Part shown: piece after piece, positions 33,762-43,855 of the stretch
Numbering within the stretch: position 1 is the first letter of the stretch
Layout: every line of letters begins with the position of its first letter
NCBI GenBank assembly: GCA_015058015.1
Contig: SVDM01000001.1
Location: forward strand, 248,001-312,000
Direction: 5' to 3'
DNA: 64,000 nucleotides
DNA from: Lachnospiraceae bacterium
GTDB lineage: Bacteria; Bacillota; Clostridia; Lachnospirales; Lachnospiraceae
The notes under the pieces: generated by a model
What the model saw: only the letters and a program-made list of their open reading frames with translations
The model's database searches: none
What the model was told of the DNA's origin: nothing
Position numbers and translations under genes: made by a program

Positions 33762-34946
33762 TTATTTGCCGGAAACCTTTCTTGAGAAACAGTCTTTTAC
33801 ACATAAGTATTCACGCATTGTCATTCCGCATTCATCAAATAAATATCCGTCGGAAGCTTTATTAAATATCTGCTGCAAAACGATCTCTTTGTTCCAACCG
33901 GTTCTTGATGAATCTGCTTCCAATTGTTTAAATGCTCTCATGCATTTGACTGCCATAACAACAATTGCGGCTTCCTTGGATGTTGGGCGGGTCTTCTTAT
34001 CTCCAACTTCATATAAGAGCTGAGTCAGATTGGTGGGGAAATTATAATGCTCTGCCAATTCCACATTGGTTCGCTCCAAAGCTTCGCCCCCAATAAGGCC
34101 TATCCTGGAATACAAGCCGCCTGCCTTGGCTAAAGTGGAATCCGCACCTATATATTCCGCTGCTTCATAAGTCATCTCAGAGATATAAAGACACTCTTTA
34201 TACTGTTCTTTTGAAAAAGACTCTATTGCCTTTCGTGGTTTGCAATCTTCTGCAAGGAGCTTAACAAGAGCTTTTTGTTGTTTGTTATCCACGTGCCGTG
34301 CAACATACCATCCGATATAAAGGGATACAATTACGGATACAAGACCATATGCCATGGAGTAAATAATACTGTCAACTCCCAATGTCTGTTCAGTTGCAAA
34401 AACAACCACACAGCAACTAAGCAAATAGGTGCAAACCATAATAACGCTGCCTCCAAGCAAGGTGTCCTTGTCGGTAAAAAGTCTGGCTATTACAGCCCCC
34501 ATTATGGTCAAAACAATATACAGTATAAAATATCTGTAGTCTATTGTATATACACTGAAATACAATACACTGAAATAGCTTCCGAAGATTATGCCTGTTG
34601 TGGGACCCGTTATAAGGGAAAATCCCAATGCAATAATTGAAAAAGGCACAATCCGAAGGTTAAGCATATAGCAACCCACAACAATTACACAAGACGTAAT
34701 AAATGCTATAAATATCCTGGCAAAGTTACCATATCGCTCTTCGGAATATTTATGGGTAGCTCTGTCATATTCTATCCAAATAATCCCTAAAATCATCAGT
34801 ATAATGGAGCCTGATATAAGGTTGATTAAGTCGTAGGGGTCGGCCTTCATTAGAAACGCCAACACGAAATCGCATCCTATTGCCACTACAAACATGGCTA
34901 TAAGATACATAAGTCTTTTGGGGGAAAATCTTTTATCCAGTTCCAT
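33762..34946 (-). CDS. PgpH-like membrane protein with degenerate HD domain
   Basis: A 394-residue protein with about seven membrane helices (residues 11-215) and a cytoplasmic HD-like domain (220-390). The segment YKECLYISEMTYEAAEYIGA then LAKAGGLYSRIG aligns with the PgpH pattern HHS-LAE-AAE-IGA then LARVGAYYHDIGK, but the first His positions are Lys/Glu and the HD pair is Ser280-Arg281; the later AD of PgpH is AV. The long extracellular domain of PgpH (about 710 residues in all) is missing. Context (phoH before, ybeY after) shows it is the positional orthologue of PgpH, a c-di-AMP phosphodiesterase. It should be catalytically inactive. Confidence 0.82.
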   Translation of the reverse strand: MELDKRFSPKRLMYLIAMFVVAIGCDFVLAFLMKADPYDLINLISGSIILMILGIIWIEYDRATHKYSEERYGNFARIFIAFITSCVIVVGCYMLNLRIVPFSIIALGFSLITGPTTGIIFGSYFSVLYFSVYTIDYRYFILYIVLTIMGAVIARLFTDKDTLLGGSVIMVCTYLLSCCVVVFATEQTLGVDSIIYSMAYGLVSVIVSLYIGWYVARHVDNKQQKALVKLLAEDCKPRKAIESFSKEQYKECLYISEMTYEAAEYIGADSTLAKAGGLYSRIGLIGGEALERTNVELAEHYNFPTNLTQLLYEVGDKKTRPTSKEAAIVVMAVKCMRAFKQLEADSSRTGWNKEIVLQQIFNKASDGYLFDECGMTMREYLCVKDCFSRKVSGK

Positions 34947-34962
34947 TTAATTTCTCCGTAGT

Positions 34963-35931
34963 CTATTTTGAAGCTTTTTTCTCGTATGCTTCGTACGCTT
35001 TAACAATCTTTTGAACTAAAGGATGTCTGACAACATCGGTGCTGGTCAGTTTACAAAAGCTGATTCCTTCAACTTTTTTCAAAACTTTTTCTGCTATCTC
35101 AAGACCCGATCTTGTACCGGAAGCTAAATCTTTTTGAGTTAAATCTCCGGTAATGACTACTTTAGAACCGAAGCCAATTCTTGTAAGGAACATCTTCATC
35201 TGCGCTCCGGTTGTATTCTGGGCTTCATCCAGAATTATAAATGAATTATCCAAAGTTCGGCCACGCATATAGGCAAGAGGCGCCACCTCTATAAGGCCTT
35301 TTTCACTGTTCTTGATAAAGCTTTCAGGTCCCATAATCTCATAAAGGGCGTCATATAAGGGACGAAGATACGGGTCTACTTTACTCTGCATATCACCGGG
35401 TAAAAATCCAAGCTTTTCTCCTGCTTCAATGGCGGGACGAGTCATAATTATACGTTTAACCTCATTATTCTTAAAAGCCGTAATTGCCATTGCCATGGCA
35501 AGATAAGTCTTGCCGGTTCCTGCAGGACCGATACCGAAGGTTATCATATCTTTACGGATGGCATCTACGTACTTTTTCTGACCAAGGGTCTTAGGCTTAA
35601 TGGGCTTACCGTTTATGGTGTGGCAGATAACATCCTTATCGATTTCAACCAGGTTTAAATCTTGTTTTTCCATAGCCATATCTATTGCGTAAATAATTTT
35701 TTGTTTGTCTATTGTATTGCCTCTTGCTGCCAGTTTAACCATTTGTTCAACAACACCAACAGCCGCTTCAACGGAAGGCTTCCCACCGATGATTTTTACT
35801 TCGCCGTTTCTGTTAACGGTGGTAACGGACAAATGTCTTTCTATCAGTTTAATATTCTCGTCAAACTGTCCGAAGATTTCGCTGATGTATTCTGTGGGAA
35901 TGGCAACGGTTTTCTCAACAATTCCTGTCAT
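34963..35931 (-). CDS. phoH: PhoH-family ATPase (PhoL)
   Basis: A 322-residue PhoH-like P-loop protein. Walker A GPAGTGKTYLAMA near residue 138, Walker B FIILDEAQNTT, and GDLTQKDL. The N-terminal 100 residues contain the KH-like domain typical of PhoH/PhoL. The family is linked to RNA metabolism and sits beside ybeY in most bacteria. ATG start; it lies 16 bases before the PgpH-like gene and heads this set of genes. Confidence 0.95.
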   Translation of the reverse strand: MTGIVEKTVAIPTEYISEIFGQFDENIKLIERHLSVTTVNRNGEVKIIGGKPSVEAAVGVVEQMVKLAARGNTIDKQKIIYAIDMAMEKQDLNLVEIDKDVICHTINGKPIKPKTLGQKKYVDAIRKDMITFGIGPAGTGKTYLAMAMAITAFKNNEVKRIIMTRPAIEAGEKLGFLPGDMQSKVDPYLRPLYDALYEIMGPESFIKNSEKGLIEVAPLAYMRGRTLDNSFIILDEAQNTTGAQMKMFLTRIGFGSKVVITGDLTQKDLASGTRSGLEIAEKVLKKVEGISFCKLTSTDVVRHPLVQKIVKAYEAYEKKASK

Positions 35932-35996
35932 TATATTGATTCCTTCTTACATAATCAAGATTAATTTTATCACTTTTAGGTAATATATGCACACTT

Positions 35997-36476
35997 TTAT
36001 TTGTGATAAGGTTCATTGTTAATTATCCTAAATGAACGATACAATTGCTCCAATAATATAACCCTCATAAGCTGGTGAGGAAATGTCATTTTGGAAAAAG
36101 AAAGCTTGTAGTCGGCTAAATCTTTAATTTCATCGGAAAGCCCCAAAGACCCGCCGATAATAAAGGTTATACTGCTCTTTCCTGATATACAAAGCTTGTT
36201 AATCTTATCTGCCAAAGAGGGGGAATCGAGGTTTACTCCTTCAATCTCAAGGGTTATGACATAATCACCCTCTTTTATATATTTTAACAAGCGAGACCCT
36301 TCCTTGTCTTTTACCTGTTTTTCTTCAGCTGCAGACATGGACTCGGCTGTTTTTTCGTCCGATACTTCTTTAATCTCCAAAGTACAGTATTTGCCAAGTC
36401 TTTTAGAGTATTCATCTATGGCATCTCTGAAGAATCGTTCTTTAATTTTCCCTACTGTTAAAATCGTAATTTTCAT
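35997..36476 (-). CDS. rlmH: 23S rRNA (pseudouridine1915-N3)-methyltransferase RlmH
   Basis: A 159-residue SPOUT methyltransferase acting on Psi1915 of 23S rRNA. Begins MKITILTVGKIKE, contains the SAM-binding knot FIIGGSLGLSDEI near residue 105 and ends in LLEQLYRSFRIINNEPYHK, the strictly conserved family tail. The ATG at 36476 gives the family's standard length of 159 residues; an upstream start would add nine hydrophobic residues. No strong ribosome site is visible. Divergent from xpt. Confidence 0.97.
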   Translation of the reverse strand: MKITILTVGKIKERFFRDAIDEYSKRLGKYCTLEIKEVSDEKTAESMSAAEEKQVKDKEGSRLLKYIKEGDYVITLEIEGVNLDSPSLADKINKLCISGKSSITFIIGGSLGLSDEIKDLADYKLSFSKMTFPHQLMRVILLEQLYRSFRIINNEPYHK

Positions 36477-36507
36477 AATTAAAAAATGATGATACAAATA
36501 CAAATTT

Positions 36508-36518
36508 TATGCTATAAT
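36508..36518 (+). promoter_or_regulatory. Extended -10 promoter of xpt
   Basis: TATGCTATAAT ends at 36518; TATAAT is at 36513-36518 with TG one base before it, an extended -10. No good -35 is visible. The leader is only about 30 bases, too short for the purine riboswitch often found on xpt. Confidence 0.65.
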
Positions 36519-36554
36519 CAATCCTGTACTTTATAAATACTCGAGGTGACACAA

Positions 36555-37130
36555 TTGAAAATATTAGAAGACAGAATTCTTGCCGAAGGCAGGGCTCTTA
36601 ATGAAGATATCCTAAAGGTTGACAGCTTCATTAATCATCAGGTTGATGTTGAACTTATGAAAGCCATCGGTAAAGATTTCGCCGATCATTTCAAAGATAA
36701 AAACATTACCAAGGTTGTAACCATAGAAAGCTCAGGTATAGCTCCTGCCCTTATGACTGCAGAAGCACTTGGGGTTCCAATGGTTATTATGAAAAAACAA
36801 CCATCCAAGGTTTTAAATGACGATCTTTTACAGACCGTTGTTACATCCTTTACAAAAGGAACAAGCTATGAACTTACTCTTAGTCAGAAGTTCCTTGATG
36901 AGAATGATCATGTTCTCTTTATTGATGATTTCCTTGCCAACGGAGAAGCTGCTACCGGAGCCATAAGGCTTATTAGGATGGTTCATGCTACAGTTGCGGG
37001 AATAGGAATTCTCATTGAGAAATCATTCATGCCCGGAAAGGAAAAGCTTACATCCGCCGGCTTTGATGTTTATTCTCTTGCTCGAATCAAAAAACTTGAT
37101 AAAGGTAAAATAGAATTTGTCGAAGAATAG
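36555..37130 (+). CDS. xpt: Xanthine phosphoribosyltransferase
   Basis: A 191-residue purine salvage enzyme converting xanthine and PRPP to XMP. The PRPP motif is [20 protein letters not shown] near residue 120, and [24 protein letters not shown] matches the Xpt family. The TTG at 36555 is chosen because GAGGTGA lies six bases before it; the GTG at 36546 lies inside that site. It ends in VEE-stop within a palindrome shared with the convergent gene, whose last residues are also VEE. It stands alone, without pbuX. Confidence 0.95.
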   Translation: MKILEDRILAEGRALNEDILKVDSFINHQVDVELMKAIGKDFADHFKDKNITKVVTIESSGIAPALMTAEALGVPMVIMKKQPSKVLNDDLLQTVVTSFTKGTSYELTLSQKFLDENDHVLFIDDFLANGEAATGAIRLIRMVHATVAGIGILIEKSFMPGKEKLTSAGFDVYSLARIKKLDKGKIEFVEE

Positions 37131-37142
37131 TTATTCTTCGAC
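37119..37142. terminator. Palindrome holding both convergent stop codons
   Basis: GTCGAAGAATA (37119-37129) and TATTCTTCGAC (37132-37142) form an 11-bp perfect stem. The stop codons of xpt (TAG, 37128-37130) and of the zinc-ribbon gene (TAA, 37133-37131) lie back to back at its centre. As RNA it could act as a bidirectional terminator, though the T-runs after it are weak (ACATTTTC on the plus side). Confidence 0.6.
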
Positions 37143-38246
37143 ATTTTCATCTACTATAAAATTCTTCTTGCTAATACTGCTGATTTGGCCGTATTTATCA
37201 ATGGCTATAGCCGACAATATATTGTTCCCTTTTGGAGCCGTCAAGGGGCCTGTATAGCGTTCACTGTTAGCTGTAGGCTCATTACCGTCCCATGTATAAT
37301 AAATTGCACAGCCATCACCTGCTTTAATCTCAATCTGCGTATCTGCAGCTATCTTACCACTTGGAGACAGCACTTCGGGAGCATCGGGTGCTTGAGGATT
37401 AACATTATATGTTTCCATCTTTTCCTCGCTCTTAATTCCGAATTCATTAACAAATACAGCTCTTACTGTATGATTGCCGGCAGGGATTACAATAGATTTT
37501 TTATAAAGGGTTCCCGAATCTAAATCACTGCTGTCAACTGTATAGTATATCTTTCCTTCTGAAGCACTCTTTAAGGAAAGAGTAACTTCGTGTTTAAAGT
37601 CGCCTCCCTTTTCTGAGAATTCAGGAGGTGAGGATATATACTGCTTGTATTTTTCGCGAATATTAATATCCGTAGTTGTTTCAAGGAATAATGCTGCTTC
37701 ATGATATTGTTCATCGGCAATAAATATTTCCATACCCTTGTCAAATTCTTCTGAATTAAAGGCGGTAAGGTTCATTATATCCTGTAAGGTATGGTATACG
37801 GATTCATAGTTGCTGGAGCCTCTGTAAGCAGCGATAAGAATCCATCTGCATTCTATGTTGGTTTCATCTAACTTGGATGCGTTGTAGGCGTATTCCGAAG
37901 CCTTACTGTAATTGGACTTAGACAACTCCTCTTTCGCTTTGTCAAGTTGATAGTTGAAATCATGGGCATTACGATATGAAATGAATAGTGACACGGATAT
38001 TATGCATAACACTAAAGCTATTCCCGTAACAATAATACGGAAACGGCGTCTTTTTTGCAGATCTTCTTTAGTAAGAGCCGCATTCTTGCCACCCTCTTTT
38101 TCTTTGTGAGGATTAACAATATTCATATCCAGATTTAAATCATCTTCTTCGGGATTGTAGAAAGACACCAATTGTCTTTCACTGCCGCAAACGGGGCAAA
38201 ATACCTGATCATCCCGCAATGTGGCTCCACAATCTTTACATTCCAT
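37131..38246 (-). CDS. Zinc-ribbon membrane protein with chitobiase-like C-terminal repeats
   Basis: A 371-residue bitopic protein. Residues 1-22 form a zinc ribbon (CKDCGATL ... FCPVCGS, two CxxC pairs). A membrane helix lies at about 70-90. The next region (about 95-200) is helical and TPR-like (LSKSNYSKASEYAYNASKLDETNIECRWILIAAY). Two immunoglobulin-like CHB_HEX_C-type repeats follow at about 215-285 and 295-365, each with the IYYT motif (KIYYTVDSS; AIYYTWDGNEPTANS). This layout suggests a cytoplasmic zinc finger with an extracellular sensing or adhesion part; function unknown. Twelve bases after ftsK, so probably co-transcribed. Confidence 0.78.
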   Translation of the reverse strand: MECKDCGATLRDDQVFCPVCGSERQLVSFYNPEEDDLNLDMNIVNPHKEKEGGKNAALTKEDLQKRRRFRIIVTGIALVLCIISVSLFISYRNAHDFNYQLDKAKEELSKSNYSKASEYAYNASKLDETNIECRWILIAAYRGSSNYESVYHTLQDIMNLTAFNSEEFDKGMEIFIADEQYHEAALFLETTTDINIREKYKQYISSPPEFSEKGGDFKHEVTLSLKSASEGKIYYTVDSSDLDSGTLYKKSIVIPAGNHTVRAVFVNEFGIKSEEKMETYNVNPQAPDAPEVLSPSGKIAADTQIEIKAGDGCAIYYTWDGNEPTANSERYTGPLTAPKGNNILSAIAIDKYGQISSISKKNFIVDENVEE

Positions 38247-38258
38247 ATCTGTAATCCT

Positions 38259-40877
38259 TTAAAAACTTTCTTCAATATATTGCTCAAACTGTTCCATGGA
38301 CATAAGGATAGTTCTTGGCTTGGTTCCTTCTTCCGGTCCTACAACTCCGGCATCGGCCAATTGATCCATTATTCGTGCAGCTCTGTTGAAACCGATACGA
38401 AGTTTACGCTGAAGCATTCCGATGGATGCTTTATCACTTTCTATTATAAGCTGAGCAGCCTCAACAAACAATTCATCTTTATCACCGGAACTTCCACCGA
38501 TGGATGAGGGCCCGGCAGACAGAATTGCCGCTTCAATAGCTTTTTCCTCTTCTTCGTTGGAAGGAATAAGGGAGGCTTTCTTCTGCTCCTTCAAAAATGC
38601 CGCAACATCATTTACTTCTTTGTCGCTTATATAACCGCCTTGAATACGAACAGGCTTCTGATATCCCTGGGGATAGAATAACATATCACCGTTACCAAGG
38701 AGCTTTTCAGCACCGTTCATATCAATAATGGTTCTTGAATCAATACCTGAAGATACTGATAACGCAAGTCTTGATGGCATATTTGCCTTAATAAGTCCTG
38801 TAATGACATCAACTGATGGTCTTTGGGTTGCAATAATAAGATGGATACCTGCAGCTCTTGCTAACTGAGCCAGTCTGCAGATGGCATCTTCTACTTCCCT
38901 TGGGGCAACCATCATAAGGTCTGCCAACTCATCAACAGCTATAAGAATCTGAGGTAGTGGCTTATGAAGCTCTTCATTGTAGTCTTCATCACCGGAATTC
39001 TTTTTGGCTTCCATAGCCGCGTTGTATCCCTTTATATCCCTAACATTATTGTCTGCAAAGGCTTTATAACGGTTAGTCATCTCCATTACTGCCCAATTAA
39101 GAGCTCCTGCGGCCTTCTTGGGATCGGTAACAACAGGAATCATCAGGTGCGGGATACCGTTATATACACTAAGTTCTACCACCTTAGGGTCAATCATTAT
39201 AAGCTTTACTTCATCAGGTCTGGCCTTATACAAAACACTCATAATAAGGGTGTTTAGACAAACGGATTTACCTGAACCGGTAGCTCCCGCTATAAGAAGA
39301 TGAGGCATCTTTGCAATATCAGAGATTATTACATTGCCACCTATATCCTTACCAACAGCAAAAGTAAGTTTTGAAGTACTTGACTTAAATGCCTCTGAAT
39401 CCACCAAATCACCAAACATTACCGCAGATTTAGTGGTATTGGGCACTTCTATTCCGATGGCTGCCTTGCCGGGGATAGGCGCCTCAATACGAATATCCGG
39501 GGCTGCAAGCTTTAGTTTTATATCATCTGCTAATCCTAAGATTTTGCTGACCTTTACGCCTTTAGCAGGCTCAAGCTCATATCTTGTAACTGTTGGACCG
39601 CAAATTGAATCAAGAAGCTTTGCACTTACACCAAAGCTTTCAAGGGTATTAATCAGTATTTGGGCATTCTCGTTTAACTCGCCCTTTGATTCACCGCGAT
39701 TGGCACCACTCTTCTTTAAGAGACTAACCGGCGGAAATGAATATTCATCTTCCCGGGTTGCCACGTCTTTCGTGAGTTCTTCTGAAGTTTCAACGGCGGA
39801 TTCTACAACAGGTTCTTCTGGGGTTTCGGTAAACACAGGACGTTCCGGTTCTGAAGGATTATTAAATTCTTCGGGCTCTTCAGTATTCTCAACAATTCTA
39901 AAGGAATGAGCCGGCGCTTCCGGCTCCGGTGTGGACCCCGGCACAGGCTGTTCTATCGGCTCACTGCCCTCCGGCATAATAAGCTCTGTTACATTCTGTG
40001 AAGAGATGGACTCTTCAACTGAAATTGTTTTCTTTTTCCTGGGTTTGACCTTTTCTACCGGCTGTTCCGGTACTTCTTCAGGCGGAATCAGCTTGGTGTC
40101 AAGAGTCACATTACCTTTGTTGGCTGCAATCTGCTCTCTTCTCCTGACAAGCTCTTCTTCTCTGCGCCTTTTTTCTTCCTGCCAACGTTCTTCTCTTTCC
40201 ACTAAGGCTTCCTGTTTGTGTAGCCTGCGTTCTTCTTTCCGCAGTTCTCTGTTTTTACGGGCATTTTTCATTCCGTTTTCAGCTTCGTCTATCACATCTT
40301 TACCTTTTTTATTAAGGTTTTTGATAAATGAATGCTCTGAAATAATAACTGCGGAAACGATGATAATCAGAATTGATATGATAAATGCCCCTACTTTACC
40401 TGTAAAGGTGCACAAGAATTTGGCAAAGGCACCGCCGAATAAACCGCCGAAAGAACGAGCGTCTTTTGAAAGGGTATAATACTCAAATACATCAAGATTC
40501 TCGCTGAATACAGGTACCACCAGCCATACAAATGTGCATAATGATATCACAAAAAATGCTCCCGCTATAAACTTGATAATTGACATTTTATTGGCCTGGT
40601 TGGATATAAGCACAAGAAGGCCTATAAATAAAAGCCAAGGCACAAGATAAGCCAATAATCCGAATAAACCAAAGGCAAATCCGGATATTGCATCTCCCGC
40701 TACTCCGCCTACTCCGAAACAGCAGAGAAAGAGGAATGTGCTTATAGCAAAAAGCACTAAAAACAGTATATCTCTAAGCAAAGAAGACTCGAATTGCTTC
40801 GAGCCTGTATTGCCGTTAGTGTTGGTACGTTTCTTAACGTTACCAGAAGGTGTTCTTTTCCGTTTGTTGTTAGCCAA
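38259..40877 (-). CDS. ftsK: DNA translocase FtsK/SpoIIIE
   Basis: An 872-residue chromosome translocase. Four or five N-terminal membrane segments (about 30-185), a charged linker rich in Glu/Arg and Pro, then the motor: Walker [15 protein letters not shown], Walker [13 protein letters not shown], and the FtsK signature [26 protein letters not shown]. The C-terminal winged-helix gamma domain ([24 protein letters not shown]) binds KOPS/SRS-like sequences. TTG at 40877 has GGAGAG eight bases upstream; a GTG three codons earlier lies inside it. It could serve division and, if the organism sporulates, forespore packing. Confidence 0.96.
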   Translation of the reverse strand: MANNKRKRTPSGNVKKRTNTNGNTGSKQFESSLLRDILFLVLFAISTFLFLCCFGVGGVAGDAISGFAFGLFGLLAYLVPWLLFIGLLVLISNQANKMSIIKFIAGAFFVISLCTFVWLVVPVFSENLDVFEYYTLSKDARSFGGLFGGAFAKFLCTFTGKVGAFIISILIIIVSAVIISEHSFIKNLNKKGKDVIDEAENGMKNARKNRELRKEERRLHKQEALVEREERWQEEKRRREEELVRRREQIAANKGNVTLDTKLIPPEEVPEQPVEKVKPRKKKTISVEESISSQNVTELIMPEGSEPIEQPVPGSTPEPEAPAHSFRIVENTEEPEEFNNPSEPERPVFTETPEEPVVESAVETSEELTKDVATREDEYSFPPVSLLKKSGANRGESKGELNENAQILINTLESFGVSAKLLDSICGPTVTRYELEPAKGVKVSKILGLADDIKLKLAAPDIRIEAPIPGKAAIGIEVPNTTKSAVMFGDLVDSEAFKSSTSKLTFAVGKDIGGNVIISDIAKMPHLLIAGATGSGKSVCLNTLIMSVLYKARPDEVKLIMIDPKVVELSVYNGIPHLMIPVVTDPKKAAGALNWAVMEMTNRYKAFADNNVRDIKGYNAAMEAKKNSGDEDYNEELHKPLPQILIAVDELADLMMVAPREVEDAICRLAQLARAAGIHLIIATQRPSVDVITGLIKANMPSRLALSVSSGIDSRTIIDMNGAEKLLGNGDMLFYPQGYQKPVRIQGGYISDKEVNDVAAFLKEQKKASLIPSNEEEEKAIEAAILSAGPSSIGGSSGDKDELFVEAAQLIIESDKASIGMLQRKLRIGFNRAARIMDQLADAGVVGPEEGTKPRTILMSMEQFEQYIEESF

Positions 40878-40909
40878 GAAATCCACTCTCCGTCTTCTTC
40901 AAGTTTTAA

Positions 40910-41641
40910 CTACTCTTCTTCCCAATTGTGGAATACTTCCTGAACATCATCATCCTCGTCAAGAAGGTCTAATGTTCGGGTGATATTCTTAATATCCTGC
41001 TCATCCGTAAGCTTAACATAGGTCTGGGGAATCATTGTAACTTCAGCGCTGACCATGGGGATGTTGCCATCTTCAAGCGCCTTCTTAACGCCGGCAAAAG
41101 CTTCGGGAGTTGTAAGAACTTCAAAGCTGTCATCCTCTTCAATAAAATCATCTGCTCCCGCATCTAAAACAGTCATCATAAGTTCATCCGGATCTGCATC
41201 GCACTCTTCTCTGTCGATGATAATCTGACCCTTTTCGTCAAACATGAATGATACACAACCCTGGGTTCCGATACTTCCGTTACCCTTTGTGAAAGCGCTT
41301 CTTACATTGGCTGCAGTTCTGTTCTTGTTATCCGTTAAGGCATTTACAATAATAGCGGTTCCGTTAGGACCGTATCCTTCGTATGATACATATTCATAAT
41401 TAACAGCGTTAATATCACCGGCAGCCTTTTTGATTCCTCGCTCAATTGTATCATTGGGCATGTTGTTGGCCTTAGCCTTAGCGATTACATCACGAAGTTT
41501 GCTGTTATTATCGGGATCCGGGCCTCCTTCTTTTACGGCAACTGCGATCTCACGGCCTATGATAGTAAATATCTTACCCTTAGCAGCGTCGTTCTTCTCT
41601 TTTTTATGCTTAATATTTGCGAATTTTGAATGTCCTGACAT
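40910..41641 (-). CDS. yebC: YebC/PmpR/TACO1-family protein
   Basis: A 243-residue YebC-family protein; starts [25 protein letters not shown], then [34 protein letters not shown] and [30 protein letters not shown], all diagnostic. Older work calls it a transcription regulator; more recent work on relatives supports translation of proline-rich stretches. GAAAGGATTC precedes the ATG. It lies 32 bases before ftsK. Confidence 0.96.
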   Translation of the reverse strand: MSGHSKFANIKHKKEKNDAAKGKIFTIIGREIAVAVKEGGPDPDNNSKLRDVIAKAKANNMPNDTIERGIKKAAGDINAVNYEYVSYEGYGPNGTAIIVNALTDNKNRTAANVRSAFTKGNGSIGTQGCVSFMFDEKGQIIIDREECDADPDELMMTVLDAGADDFIEEDDSFEVLTTPEAFAGVKKALEDGNIPMVSAEVTMIPQTYVKLTDEQDIKNITRTLDLLDEDDDVQEVFHNWEEE

Positions 41642-41713
41642 AGTTTGAATCCTTTCTTTTGCTTATTATCTTAAAAATCACACGGTCTAAAGTTTAACAC
41701 TTTTAAACAATGG

Positions 41714-42655
41714 TTACAAGTTTAAAGTTTGCTCGGATTTTTTGATGGATACTTCTTTAATCATCTTGTTTTCAACTGATTTTACAAGAAAATCGTATCC
41801 GTAAAGGGTAATAACCGGTTTTTCTTCAGGGTCCGGAATCCGATCTATGGCTGCCACCAGCATACCATTAAGTGTATCGTATTCCGGTTCCTCTTCTTCC
41901 TCAATACCCAGTGTCTCAAATACATCTTCCAAAGGTGTCATACCGCTCATTGTAAAGACGCCTTCCGCATCCTTGGTAATCATATCCGGTTCGTTGTCAT
42001 ACTCATCTTCTATATTGCCGACGATTTCTTCAAGGATGTCTTCCATGGCAACTATACCGGCAGTTTGACCGTATTCGTCCACTATAACTACCATATGTTC
42101 TTTGGAACTTTGCATCTTGGTAAACAAGGTGTTAATATCACTGGTCTCAGGTACAAAGGACACGTTTCGAACAAGACCCTTTAGGTCTTTAACAGCTACA
42201 TCTCTATTGTCATGATTCCTGTAATAAATCATTGCGTCTTTAATATGTACTATACCGATAATGTTATCAATATTATCTTCATAAACGGGAAATCTGGAAT
42301 AGCTTTGGCTTAGCATAAAATCAAAGGCTTCTCCAAGAGGCATTGCTCCATCTATGGCACAGATATTGGTTCTGTGATTCATTATATCCTTGGCATCTTT
42401 TTCTCCAAGCTCAAAGATATTATGAATCATTTCTGCTTCACTGGCTAAGATGTTGCCTTGTTCATGTCCTTCATTGACCATGGAGATTATCTCATCTTCC
42501 GTCACATCATCATCAGCCTCATCGAAGGGACTGTGATATGTGTTACTGCCACCCATAGATCTGCGTTTAGCTCTGAAAACCGCAAAATATATAGAACCTA
42601 ATGCCAAAACAACAAATACAAATAATAGTAAATACCAATTGTCTCCCAGGTCCAT
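41714..42655 (-). CDS. CBS / CorC-domain membrane-linked protein (HlyC/CorC family)
   Basis: A 313-residue protein with one N-terminal membrane segment (about 7-27), no DUF21 membrane domain, then a CBS pair (about 90-215: MNHRTNICAID..., IGIVHIKDAMI, HMVVIVDEYGQTAGIVAMEDILEEIVGNIEDEYD) and a C-terminal CorC_HlyC domain (about 225-305). Related proteins act in magnesium/cobalt resistance or nucleotide sensing. The ATG follows GGAGTG and comes three bases after the alr stop region, so the two are one transcript. Confidence 0.87.
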   Translation of the reverse strand: MDLGDNWYLLLFVFVVLALGSIYFAVFRAKRRSMGGSNTYHSPFDEADDDVTEDEIISMVNEGHEQGNILASEAEMIHNIFELGEKDAKDIMNHRTNICAIDGAMPLGEAFDFMLSQSYSRFPVYEDNIDNIIGIVHIKDAMIYYRNHDNRDVAVKDLKGLVRNVSFVPETSDINTLFTKMQSSKEHMVVIVDEYGQTAGIVAMEDILEEIVGNIEDEYDNEPDMITKDAEGVFTMSGMTPLEDVFETLGIEEEEEPEYDTLNGMLVAAIDRIPDPEEKPVITLYGYDFLVKSVENKMIKEVSIKKSEQTLNL

Positions 42656-42658
42656 GTT

Positions 42659-43795
42659 TTATTCACTCCTATAATATATTCGAGGTACTCTGGGGTTAAT
42701 ATCACAGGCAAACTCATAATTAAATCTGCCGCTTAAGTCCCCCAATTCTTCCATGGTAATGCGCTCATTACCATCAAGCCCTACTAATGTCACTTCATCA
42801 CCCACATTTACATGTGGAATGTCTTTTATATTAATCATAAACTGATCCATACATACACGGCCCACAATCGGTGCCTTATGGCCCTTAACAAGAACATAAC
42901 CCTTATTGGAAAGTGTTCTGGGATATCCGTCGGCATAGCCGAAGGAAACCGTGGCAATAACATCTCCATCGGAAACTTTGTATGTGCCTCCGTAAGATAT
43001 CAGGCTGCCTTCCTTAGGACGTTTTATATGGACAATCCTGCTTTTTAAAGTCATAACAGGTTTTAAGCTCAAGGCTGACTTGTCTATCTCATCTGAAGGA
43101 AGCAGGCCGTATATAATTATTCCGGCTCGGACTAAATCCATATTCACTGAAGGAATATCAGTTATACCTGCAGAGTTGGAACAATGCTTAAGGGGTATGT
43201 CTATACCCATATCTTCCACCATTGAAATAATGGATTTGAAGTTCTCTATCTGCATATTAGCATAGGTCTTGTCCTTTTCATCGGCCTTGGAAAAGTGAGT
43301 AAATATACCTTCGATACAAACATTGGGTAAAGTTGCGATTTTTGCAATATCCCCGGCACTTTCCCTGCATACGGGATATCCGATTCGTCCCATTCCCGTA
43401 TCAATCTTTATGTGCAGACACACCTTTTTACCAAGAACACCGGCTATATGGGAAAATGCCTTAGCGGTGTCATAAGAAAAGACGGCCGGTCTTATGTCGT
43501 TTTCTACAATGGATTTATACTCGTCTTCAAAGGTAACGCCTAATATTAAAATGGGCTTTGTTATGCCCGCTTCTCTTAAGGCTATTGCTTCCGAAGTGGC
43601 TGCCGTTGCAAAGCCCCATATGTAATCCAAGCCCTCAATTTCCCTGGCAATTGGTATGGCTCCATGGCCATATCCGTCAGCTTTAATAACAGCAACTACC
43701 TTGGTATCTTTCTTAATTGCTTTACGGATCTCTTCAAAATTATTATCAATTGCGCTTAAATCTATCTTGGCGCAACATCTTGTGTATTCAGACAT
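42659..43795 (-). CDS. alr: Alanine racemase
   Basis: A 378-residue PLP enzyme making D-alanine for peptidoglycan. The PLP Lys lies in VVAVIKADGYGHGA (about residue 36), the second catalytic residue, Tyr, in SYGGTYKV, and VGRVCMDQFMI is conserved. The ATG at 43795 has AAAGGA nine bases upstream; the ATG three codons earlier touches it. It is a classical Alr by length and motifs. It follows a hairpin and is coupled to the CorC-like gene. Confidence 0.97.
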   Translation of the reverse strand: MSEYTRCCAKIDLSAIDNNFEEIRKAIKKDTKVVAVIKADGYGHGAIPIAREIEGLDYIWGFATAATSEAIALREAGITKPILILGVTFEDEYKSIVENDIRPAVFSYDTAKAFSHIAGVLGKKVCLHIKIDTGMGRIGYPVCRESAGDIAKIATLPNVCIEGIFTHFSKADEKDKTYANMQIENFKSIISMVEDMGIDIPLKHCSNSAGITDIPSVNMDLVRAGIIIYGLLPSDEIDKSALSLKPVMTLKSRIVHIKRPKEGSLISYGGTYKVSDGDVIATVSFGYADGYPRTLSNKGYVLVKGHKAPIVGRVCMDQFMINIKDIPHVNVGDEVTLVGLDGNERITMEELGDLSGRFNYEFACDINPRVPRIYYRSE

Positions 43796-43822
43796 TTTTG
43801 TCATTCCTTTATGTTATTTAAA

Positions 43823-43845
43823 GAGCCTGCCAAACAAGCAGACTC
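43823..43845 (-). terminator. Weak hairpin between the coiled-coil gene and alr
   Basis: Minus-strand GAGTCTGC, a seven-base loop and GCAGGCTC (one G-U pair), followed by TTTAAATAA. The T-run is short, so it may only attenuate transcription into alr. Confidence 0.4.
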
Positions 43846-43855
43846 CGTAAATTCA

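Noticed and set aside
36481-36545. A purine riboswitch in front of xpt
   Set aside because: The leader from the extended -10 promoter to the start is about 30 bases, and no three-way-junction aptamer pattern is present.
39334-40479. Long Ser-rich plus-strand frames opposite ftsK
   Set aside because: They are antisense shadows of a well-supported ftsK and show the Ser/Leu bias typical of reverse frames.
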